Shown here: piece by piece, positions 9,380-16,584 of the stretch
How the letters are laid out: each line of letters opens with the position of its first letter
Position numbering within the stretch: position 1 is the stretch's first letter
NCBI GenBank assembly: GCA_027596035.1
Contig: JADGJA010000506.1
Coordinates: forward strand, 1 to 16,584
Direction of reading: 5' to 3'
Length of the DNA: 16,584 nt
DNA from: Thoreauomyces humboldtii
Taxonomy: Eukaryota > Chytridiomycota > Chytridiomycetes > Spizellomycetales > Powellomycetaceae
The notes under the pieces: generated by a model
The model's database searches: none
Seen by the model: only the letters and a program-made list of their open reading frames with translations
Told to the model about the DNA's origin: nothing
Made by a program: the position numbers and the translations under genes

Positions 9380-10445
9380 ATGATAGTTTGATATTGATAT
9401 AGAGAACAATGTACAAAAGAAAGAGGGGAGGGAAGCCTTGATCGGTTCAGTGCCTTATCTGAATGAAAGAGATGAACGAAGAAGAACAAGTGAGAAGCGT
9501 AGACCCTATGCATTTACACCGGCTGGGGACGGTTCGCCTCCCGTGAAGGAGGCAAGCTGCATTACCTACAAAAGAGACGAGAGACATAAAAGACATGCGA
9601 GCGAGAGAAGATACCAAGTATGCGGAGCCCCCAGACCCAGACGAGATCCTTCGTTCCACCGGAAATACGAAACCTCTCAACTGGCCGTCCGCGGTCAGGA
9701 GTTCTTCAGGCTCCCTGGTGAAGGTAGAAAGAGATTGTCAGAGAAGAGGAGCGAGAGCCGATCGAATGGAAACTGCGAGACTGTGAACGTACCAATCCCT
9801 GGAGCTCAGAGGGCCCGAGACTCCGGCTGGTTCGCCGAACGCTGAAGATCTTGGGGCGCCTGAGAAAGAGAGAGAGAGAGAAAGCGATAGTCAGACAAGA
9901 GAGCACTGAAGAAAGGCATGAAAGCGACGATATTGTGACTTACCAATCCTCAAAGCTCAGAGCGCCCGGCTTTGGTTAGCCCATCGGGCCCCGAAGCAAG
10001 GCCACTACTGAGAAGCAGTGCGCCTTGAGTCCCCTGGAACGGATGAGAAAGACGATCAGAGAGGAGAGCAGTGAAGCGTATCAGCGAAGAGACCGTGGAC
10101 TAACCAATCCTAGAAGCCCAGAGAGTAAGGAGCTCAGCTGGTATGGACGTCGCGTTGTTGAATGCCGTGAGCGAAGCCTGAAAAACAAACCAGAGAGAGG
10201 TCAGAAGTGAAGGGGCATTGGGAGATGCCGCGTGCGTTCAACAACAACCCATCATGAGCACTTACGAGGAAATGTCGGCGAAGAATGCCCGGAGATGAGC
10301 TGCGCAGCCGTAGTCGGATGGAGATGTCGGTCGAGGGTGTTCGAGTGTGGATGCCGAGCGTGCGGATGGATGGATGAATGGATGGAGCGCTGTGGGTCGG
10401 TCGGTGCGTCGAAGTCTTGGAGTTTGGTAGAAGGTGAAGATGGGG
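9380..10445 (-). ncRNA. Spliced, probably non-coding RNA with tandem exon-intron modules
   Basis: Downstream of a minus-strand TATA box the sequence shows a chain of well-formed introns: 10265-10178, 10104-10034, 9943-9860, 9792-9715, 9614-9566 and 9519-9459 (49-88 nt). Most have a CTGAC/CTCAC-like branch point and a pyrimidine tract before AG. Exons are about 10445-10266, 10177-10105, 10033-9944, 9859-9793, 9714-9615, 9565-9520 and from 9458 on. After splicing no long frame survives: stops occur in every frame by the third or fourth exon. The only long candidate begins at an ATG (10468-10466) that lies 3 bp from the TATA box, so it should be upstream of the transcript. No C/D or H/ACA boxes, tRNA or other known RNA was recognised. 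The start and end are inferred. A rapidly evolving small protein cannot be excluded. Confidence 0.5.
9566..10177 (-). repeat. Four diverged tandem exon-intron units
   Basis: Units at 10177-10034, 10033-9860, 9859-9715 and 9714-9566 (144-174 nt) each consist of one exon and its downstream intron. The first three exons end alike: CTCTGGGCTTCTAGGATTG, CTCTGAGCTTTGAGGATTG and CTCTGAGCTCCAGGGATTG. Each is followed at once by a GTNNGT-type donor and a similar pyrimidine-rich intron with TCTGA. The fourth unit is more diverged. This pattern points to segmental duplication of whole splicing modules. Confidence 0.7.
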
Positions 10446-10600
10446 TAGGGCGATGGGACGATGGGCATGCCCTTTTATACTGCGCGCGCCGCGTATACTA
10501 ACCCGGCCGCGAAAGTGGTTTGGGCACAGCCTTCGCAACCGCCAAAAATGGCGAAGTGTTTAGCACAGCCTTCTTCTCTGTGGCGAAACGCGTCTCCCAA
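10446..10600 (-). promoter_or_regulatory. TATA promoter with upstream direct repeats
   Basis: On the minus strand TATAAAAGG lies at 10479-10471, an unusually good TATA box for this window. Upstream are two copies of an 11-bp direct repeat, GCACAGCCTTC on the plus strand, at 10524-10534 and 10563-10573. Each is followed by TGGCGAA, at 10549-10555 and 10581-10587. An ACGCGT lies at 10588-10593. The spacing suits activator sites driving the minus-strand transcript. Confidence 0.55.
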
Positions 10601-11100
10601 CGCTACATGTACCTCTACCGGTATTAGCCTGTTGACTCCTCCAGCAGGGATGGCCGGAATTCGCTCGATCTCCGGTGCGCCATCGTTCTGACACTCTCCC
10701 TAACATTGCATGAACCCTGGCCTCTACTGTTCAACCTTTCAAGTTGCGCGTCAGAAATTTCGGAAGATGCAATGGTAGGGCCCGAGACTGTCCTTGCTCG
10801 GGCTTTGTACTCGAGGGAGCGGACGGTGAACCAACCCAGATCAGACGGGTGGAGGAGAATTGTAACTGAGCTGGGAGAGGAGGCGAAAGCGTTGGAAACT
10901 TCCTACTCTAGCCTGTTAAGGATGTAGCTGCGCAATAACAAGCCGGCGAGCGAATGCCCTCGTCTTTATAGCACTGATATTGTACACCCGCGAAATCGGC
11001 TTTTGCCTCTCCTTCTCGGTACCAGGCTTTTGCCTCGCCTCCGCTTTCGACTGCCGCGTACGGCTAGAATCGTCTGAGGTCCCGTCCTTCAAGCCGATAC
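10601..11100. other. Gene-poor stretch with second TATA-like promoter and a hairpin
   Basis: No credible coding sequence was found between the non-coding RNA promoter and the 3' end of the PEF gene. Minus-strand TATAAAG lies at 10970-10964. Two perfect 12-bp direct repeats (GGCTTTTGCCTC on the plus strand) at 10998-11009 and 11025-11036 sit just upstream of it. An inverted repeat GCCCGAG/CTCGGGC at 10780-10786 and 10797-10803, extendable with G-U and A-U pairs to 10777-10806, could form a stem with a 10-nt loop. Together they could mark another short minus-strand RNA, but no transcript boundary can be set. Confidence 0.35.
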
Positions 11101-12395
11101 CTAGGTCCTGGTCGAGATGACCAAGTCCAAGAACATTTCGTCTAGAAACGGAAGCCAAAGTGTAAGGACCAGATGCTAACATATTCAAAAGTACATCTTA
11201 TGTGCTTACGGCTCATGTTGACTGCGTAATGGAGACGGCGCGGGAAGAGAGCGATTAGAACTCATGAACGATACATATCGAGAGGAGCATACACTTCTTG
11301 TTACTTACCCCACCCGTCCTGAAAACGGAAACCAAGCGGTCAGACAAAGGATCAAGAGAAGAAGGGGAAGGATGGTTAGACACTCACTCTGTCTGTGTCC
11401 ACGCGCTGGAACGCTTCGGAAAGGCTCTTGATCAGACAGCACGCGATAATGAACTGATCGAAGGTAGCCTCCGAGGCGCCTAAGACCCACGAAGAATTAA
11501 AGATTCAGTGGTGTCACTCGCGGAAAGCCGAATCCGATGAATTTCGTCAATCACTGACCCTTCCGCCCAAACTTCCGAATGATGGTATCCACGATGCGTT
11601 CCGAGATCTGGTAGCCGAACGCCAGCAGGGCGCTCTATCGATACCAAGACCCGAAACGTCAGCGATGCCCACAGTCTAGCGGAATCAACCAACCTGAAAG
11701 TATCACCTTGAGCTCGAACCGATCGATCCTCCCACTCCGATCTGCGTCAAATTGCTGGAAGATGCGTTTCCAGTCCTCGATGTAACGCCATAAACCGACA
11801 AACTCCTCGAACCCGATGGTGCCAGAGTTGTCTCTATCGAACAGCTGCATCATCATCTGTACAGCTTCCAGGGAGAACGGGGACCAGTCTCCGTTGATGA
11901 GGGCGTTCTGGAGTTCCTTTACGTCGATCTGTCCGCTGCCTGGTCGGCCAACGTTTTGAATTTCAGACCGTCTTCTTGAAACGATTGCCGTCCAACAGTT
12001 CCCAAGAACTCACGGTCCGTGTCCACAGATTGATACCACGCCCATAGTTGCGGATCTGCTCCAGGAGGCATGGTGGGGGGTCCGGGTCGGTTGAAGCCCA
12101 ATCCCTGAGGTTGCTGCTGCTGACCGTACGACTGCTGGGGAGGTGGTGCTGAGCCATAAGTGGCGACTTGCTGCTGCTGTTGCTGCTGTTGGGGCTGGGA
12201 CCCGTAGGGCTGGTTGGGAGGAGGAGGACCTGAAGGAGCACCGTAACTGTTCTGCGGCCGTTGTTGCTGCTGCCCGTATCCTCCCTGTTGCTGGCCATAC
12301 TGATTGCTGTAGGCCGGCTGCCCTCCGTACCCCTGAGGAGGAGGGGGCGCGCCGTATTGTCCTGGGCCTTGCTGATTCTGTTGGTTGTATGACAT
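11101..12395 (-). CDS. Penta-EF-hand protein (Peflin/ALG-2 type) with Q/G/P-rich N terminus
   Basis: Exons 12395-12014, 11939-11707, 11634-11559, 11479-11388, 11318-11309, 11221-11210 and 11141-11101 join into 281 residues. Residues 1-115 are a Gln/Gly/Pro/Tyr-rich low-complexity head with an 8-residue poly-Gln run near 69-76. Canonical EF loops are D125-E136 (DTDRSGQIDVKE), D162-E173 (DRDNSGTIGFEE) and D192-E203 (DADRSGRIDRFE). Degenerate fourth and fifth hands follow, ending in a GWVNMSHEMFLDLV-type motif. The family binds calcium, dimerises through EF5, and acts at ER exit sites, ESCRT and membrane repair. The exact ortholog is not settled. Intron 2 uses donor GTGATA at 11706, chosen because it restores ELKSALLAFGYQIS. 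The last three exons are 10, 12 and 41 nt. The 5' end is divergent from DTD1 across 167 bp. Confidence 0.92.
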
Positions 12396-12562
12396 TGGAG
12401 TTGTTCGAGACGAGTGTGTTTCTGACGGTCAAGGACAAAGGTCAACCGGGGGAATCGCCATGACAGTCCATGGCGCAGCAGTTGCTTTCGCTTTCCGTCT
12501 GCGTCCTGCGTCTCCCCTTCGCAAAGCAAACCACATTTCCATTCACTTTCCTCGAACCGCCA
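12396..12562. promoter_or_regulatory. Bidirectional promoter, PEF gene / DTD1
   Basis: These 167 bp separate divergent ATGs at 12395 and 12563. No TATA box or repeated site is obvious. The plus strand is moderately pyrimidine-rich before the DTD1 start. Confidence 0.5.
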
Positions 12563-13407
12563 ATGAGAGCCGTACTTCAACGAGTCAAGAGCGCAAGCGT
12601 AACGGGTTCTCTCCCCTCTCCTCCTCATTCCCGTTCCACGTGTCTTCGACGAAAATTTCTCACCACTCGTTTTCCTCGTTTCCTTCACTCACCCGCTCTC
12701 TCTCTCTCCCCAATGACCAGTGGACGGCGAGGTCGTGGGAAAGATCGGTCGAGGCCTGCTCCTCCTCGTCGGTATATCCGTCACGGATCAGCCCGCGGAC
12801 GTGGCATGGCTGGTCAAGAAGGTGGTCAATCTGAAGGTCTTCCAGGACGAGGATGCAAAGTTTTGGAGCAAGAGCGTCAAGGATTTGGACTTTGAGATCC
12901 TGAGCGGTACGAAAATGCGGAAATCTTGGAGGGATGTGGGCGGGTTTTTGAGAACGAGCGATTCAGTCTGATTTGTCTACTTTGAACTGACTGTATGGGC
13001 CCGAAAAGTTTCCCAATTCACTTTGTATGCTGTGACGGTCAAAGGCACGAAGGTTCGATGAGATCCCCCAAGCAACGTTCCTCGGTAGCGGTAGGAGAAG
13101 AAGCTGATTCCGTTTTCTCATGAAAAGCCCGACTTTCACCTGGCCGCGAAGAGCGATACGAGCAAAGCCATGTACCTAGATTTCCTAGCCCAACTCCAGG
13201 CTGCACACAAACCGGAAAGGATACAGGACGGCGTGTTCGGTGCCATGATGGACGTGGAGTCTATCAACGACGGTAAAAAAAATCAAACCGGCAGAAGCCA
13301 TCTGTACACTAGAAGAGCTTCATCTTATCCAGTCTCGGTCTCGCGTAGGTCCCATAACCTTGATCTTGGATAGCAAGCAGACACGGAATGGGGATATCGG
13401 ATCTTGA
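12563..13407 (+). CDS. DTD1: D-aminoacyl-tRNA deacylase
   Basis: Exons 12563-12605, 12721-12906, 13009-13052, 13128-13272 and 13349-13407 encode 158 residues, normal for the family; introns are 115, 102, 75 and 76 nt. The enzyme hydrolyses D-amino acids (and glycine misloaded on tRNA-Ala) from tRNA, a cytosolic proofreading step. The start MRAVLQRVKSASV is typical. The SQFTL motif is at 78-82, the GTKPDFHLA segment follows, and the Gly-cisPro motif is at G140-P141 within NDGPITL. These are the two catalytic signatures. All five exons are needed to assemble them, which supports the splice choices. Intron 1 is longer than most in the window, with a CT-rich tract. The gene converges on DOT1, leaving 265 bp between stops with nothing recognisable in them. 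Confidence 0.95.
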
Positions 13408-13672
13408 CGAACCGCATCCAGCTGCCCTCGTATTTATCTATCATACGTATGGCAGATCGGCCTATGATGTTGATGAAACCGAAACAGAACACTTGATCAT
13501 TATTATCGCTACCCTTCTTAAATACAACATAAAGTTTGCTGAAAGCAAACACACCCCGCACAGGGGACAACACAACACAAACAAAAAAACGCACAGAAAA
13601 TCGAAAAGTAGGCGAGAACGATCATCACGCCCTTCGACCGGACCATAGTCGGCGAGAGCGAAAGGGGCAGGA

Positions 13673-16158
13673 TCAGCGCATGCGCTTGGCGAGTTGACCT
13701 CGGTTGACAGTGTGGATAAAGAAACTTCCGCCTTCGCTCATCCACGACATCTGGTTGCGCCCAAAAAAGTGCTGCAACGGAGTGGTATCAGCTTTCCACT
13801 TAAAAAAACCTGCGTTCGCCCGGAAATCGCATTGAAGAAAGCCGTACCTCTTTCACTGAGAAAATGGATTCGATGGCGTTGCTCCGTCGTACGCTGCGAG
13901 CAGTCGGCCGGTCGACTGGAAGGAAGCTTTTGAGAGAGACGACCTGTGCAAGAAAATGGGACCCGTCAGACACTCGAAATACGCACAAACACTGCCACGC
14001 GACATTAGAACGTACGATGGCCTTCTCCTTGAGGTCCAAAAACGTTGCAAGAATATTCTGATTCAATTCCGGTTTGAATGCATAACTGTTTCACAAGAAA
14101 AGTGACCGTGGTCAACAATCACGATGCAAAGATACGAGCTCCAGTCACCACTTACTTGTTGACAAAGATGACGTCAGCCGATTTGATGACCTCGTGCATG
14201 CTGGCGTCCTCCAAGAAGTCGCCATGCTTCAATTTTATCCTGCCGCACGGTTTCGAGTAGTATCTCATTCGGGAGATGAACTCGTCTTTTTGCTTGGCTG
14301 CGAGTCCGGCGGGGATGTCCATCACCTCGATCCCGTACGAGTAGCAGAGGACTTGTGCCGCTACTTGCAATACAACATTTCCGATTCCGCTTCCCTGAAA
14401 ATAGGGAAAGTCAGCGTGCTTGTAGTTCACACGGAAGGATGAAGTAGGTGGACGGTGAGAGAAGACTACTCACCATGTCGACAAAGATATGATGTGGCTT
14501 GATCCCCGCTTCTTGTATCAAAGTGTTGACGAAACTGGGTCTCACTTCGCCGTAAACATTATTGGAAAATCCTTCGCGATCAAGTCAAGGTGAAAGGTCA
14601 GCCATGTCGCAAGCCAAAAGCAAGAACCCAGCTTTCGGTACCCTCATATTTCCTCAAGGAATCCGAATGAGGAGCCACGGAGCGAGCGTACGACTGCTCG
14701 AGGATGTGCGCCACCATGGGATACGAGGCACCCGGCCCCGTAAACTCGGCGTCAGCAAACACCCTCCTCTCCTTCAACAGCGACATCTGCTCGTTCCACA
14801 TCAGCACGGCGGCCTTCAGATCGACCGCACTCTTGTGGTACACGGCGCGTCGGATGCTGCGGAGGATCCCGCTCTTGGTATCTCCGAACACTGAGACGTC
14901 CTCGTCCGGCACGCAGTGGGCGACGATCATGCCGGCCGTGTCACGAACGTCCTTCGACGGATCGTACTCTTCTGCATTAGAGGGAACCACCAGTGGAAAC
15001 CTGCCGGAGAAAAGAACGTGTGAGCGAAGGCGCAAGTGCACATGTGCCGAAGAATGGAACCTACGTCTCTGTAGCTTTCACGCCCGGATACTCTAGTTCC
15101 ACAGTTTCAAAGCTGGCATTCTCAGGTAACCTCACTGTGTCCGCACCCACTATCCAAATCCGACAGGTTTAGATTACCGGCCGAAGGTTAAAAAAAGAAC
15201 CGACCCATGACCCTCTTACATGGAGAGTACAGAGTCGTATGCGCCTTCACATACTCGACTCCAGATATACAGGGCTCCAGGGCGCGCTTCGGATGATCAC
15301 GGTGGTCCCGAGGTTTCCCCAACGTCTTCTTCTGGGCGGGTGCACTCTTGTCGGTGGAGCGCGAGGCGGGTCGGGCGCTCCCAGAGTCTTCGTTGCCATG
15401 TTTGTTCGACGCGCCGCGGCGTTCCCGAAGCTTCGATGGCGGCGGAGCAGCAGATCCAATGGTTGCATCATCCGTAGACGCCACCGGAAGTTCGGCGTGG
15501 GAGATGGACTTTCGTTTCCGCTTCGCGATGCCCTTTCCACGTTGCGTCGAAACTTGCTGAGCAGCGTCCGGTTGCGATGCTGTAGAATTCAGTGTGAGAT
15601 TTGGAGTAGGAGCAGCAGTAAACGAGGTCATCATAACAACGTCCTACGTTTCACGTGAGAATCCTCGCTCGAAAGCGCTGGTGATATTGGCTTCATGTGG
15701 GTGCGGTCGTCGTGACGAGGGGGAGTAGAGTCCCGAGCGACGCTTCCTTCGGACGGCGTTGACACGGGAGGGGTTTGCAAAGTCCGATCGGTCGAGCTCG
15801 TCTCCCCGGAAGAACCGTGGACTGTGGAGGCAGGACCGGTCGAGGATGGCAGTTTGCTCCGTGGTCGAGGGTTCGTCTTCCAGGTAGAAACCGTGTTGTC
15901 GCTTCGACGCTCGTTGACTTCGGTGTCTTCGGACCGCCCGTTGGAAGTGGGGTCGAGGTCGCAGGAGGTTCCTCGTTCGGAAGCGACGTCGGACGTGGGA
16001 GAAGGGGGGTGCTGGACGTGAACGCGAAAGTAGACTGTCCTCTGGGGAGGAGGACGGGGTGGAAGGGGGAGCGTGGGTGGTGGAGGAGGAGAGCCGTAGT
16101 TGAGGTGCGCTAGCCTGCCCTTTGTCTCCTGTTGAGGATGCTTGTCCTTGTCCAGCAT
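13673..16158 (-). CDS. DOT1: DOT1 histone H3-K79 methyltransferase
   Basis: Exons 16158-15648, 15579-15205, 15149-15065, 15000-14642, 14571-14474, 14394-14156, 14085-14016, 13943-13848 and 13771-13673 join into 643 residues; introns are 55-79 nt. The N-terminal 300 residues are disordered and Ser/Pro/Arg-rich, with a Lys-rich patch (KGIAKRKRKS) near 186-195 that could contact DNA or nucleosomes. The catalytic domain covers about 325-643: VYGE at 449-452, SAM motif I DMGSGIGN at 475-482 (Met where many have Leu), VNNYAF at 554-559, then VVSLKSFLP. The enzyme methylates H3K79 for silencing control and DNA damage checkpoint signalling. The start is uncertain: the frame stays open to an ATG at 16356, and a good splice acceptor ends at 16340, so an upstream leader or coding exon may exist. 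The first splice (GTAGGA donor at 15647) was chosen to connect two coding frames. A shorter form could start at 15634. Confidence 0.9.
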
Positions 16159-16584
16159 AGATGATGGAGTCGCAACCAAAAAGACCCGCACAGCTAGCTC
16201 TCTTCCTTGCACCCTCTCTTCCTTTTGGAGACGAGTCCGGAACAAAACGTTCTGGTTGGACAGTAGACAATGGTGTGCACGAGGAACCACGGCTATCTCT
16301 CTGATGGAATCTGCCTCCAGAGTCGGTAACGACGAAATGCTAGAGAGAGGGAACAAGCGGAGTCAGGAATGAGGAAAACTGAACATGTCTTGTCTTTTGG
16401 AAGTGGGGAAGGCCAAGTGTTTCCCCCTTTCGGACCTTGCCGACAGCTCTCGCACAAAGCCCTTCTCGCCTTCGCGCCGACGTTTCTGCCCCTCCCCCTC
16501 CCTCCCTCTTCAGCGCATTAGCATTCCTCAACAACCGAGCATCCCTCTTGGTTCGAGACCAGCACAAGCACAAGCTACCAAAGA
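16159..16584. other. 5' region of DOT1 and right edge
   Basis: On the minus strand a branch-like TTCCTGACTCC and a pyrimidine tract precede CTCTCTAG ending at 16340, which looks like a 3' splice site for a 5' leader intron of DOT1. On the plus strand a C/T-rich run at about 16490-16513 ends in CTTCAG, which could be an intron acceptor of a divergent gene starting beyond the window. No protein-coding content was supported in either case. Confidence 0.35.

Noticed and set aside
10178..10265. Box C/D snoRNA in the first intron of the non-coding transcript
   Set aside because: ATGATGG and CTGA are present at plausible distance, but the C box has a mismatch and the flanks do not form a terminal stem.
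10366..10386. GGAT/GAAT tetranucleotide run
   Set aside because: A short imperfect microsatellite with no further structure; not informative on its own.
10262..10468. Small protein starting at ATG 10468-10466 and spliced into the tandem modules
   Set aside because: The ATG is 3 bp from the TATA box and should lie outside the transcript. The frame has no recognisable domain, is mostly simple Pro/Ser/His/Arg sequence, and stops in the third exon.
16540..16584. GGTTCGAGACC, like a tRNA B box, at the right edge
   Set aside because: The surrounding bases give at most a four-pair T arm, and no A box or acceptor stem is found in the preceding 80 nt.
1..16584. CRISPR arrays, insertion sequences, transposon ends
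   Set aside because: No regularly spaced repeats, transposase-like frames or terminal inverted repeats with target duplications were seen on either strand.

Overview
The window looks like a gene-dense fungal nuclear genome. Every confident gene is cut by short introns (mostly 55-87 nt; two in the DTD1 gene are 102 and 115 nt) with GT..AG ends and CTRAY-like branch points. Intergenic gaps are small, and the gene set is typically fungal: an Mcy1/Cys12-type cysteine synthase, a penta-EF-hand protein with a Q/G/P-rich head, and DOT1. Intron size and density would suit a basidiomycete, but two genes belong to flagellar (ciliary) families, which would suit a zoosporic fungus. The sequence alone does not settle the phylum. 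All exon structures below were joined by hand from splice signals, reading phase and family motifs. Each complete model gives an intact reading frame.

Layout, left to right: a partial minus-strand first exon (VTI1-like SNARE, weak call) at the left edge; cysteine synthase (+, 461-1886, 3 exons); a RING-finger protein with an acidic tail (-, 4099-2091, 5 exons); a small STI1/DP-domain protein (+, 4352-5125, 4 exons); an IFT22/RABL5-like GTPase (-, 6080-5328, 4 exons); an LRRC71-like leucine-rich-repeat protein (+, 6270-8619, 8 exons); a possible mitochondrial small protein (+, 8792-9371); a spliced, apparently non-coding minus-strand transcript built of four tandem exon-intron modules (about 10445-9380) behind a TATA box; a weakly featured stretch with a second TATA-like promoter and a hairpin; a penta-EF-hand gene (-, 12395-11101, 7 exons including 10-nt and 12-nt microexons); D-aminoacyl-tRNA deacylase DTD1 (+, 12563-13407, 5 exons); and DOT1 histone H3K79 methyltransferase (-, 16158-13673, 9 exons, 5' end uncertain).

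The genes are arranged as alternating head-to-head and tail-to-tail pairs. Four compact bidirectional promoters (167-297 bp) separate VTI1-like/cysteine synthase, RING/STI1-domain, IFT22-like/LRRC71-like and PEF/DTD1. The most interesting is the IFT22-like/LRRC71-like pair: two flagellum-associated families sharing one 189-bp promoter that holds two ACGCGT (MCB-type) sites. Either this is a zoosporic fungus with a co-expressed flagellar gene pair, or a non-flagellated fungus has kept relics of the flagellar toolkit. The second standout is the tandemly duplicated exon-intron non-coding transcript.
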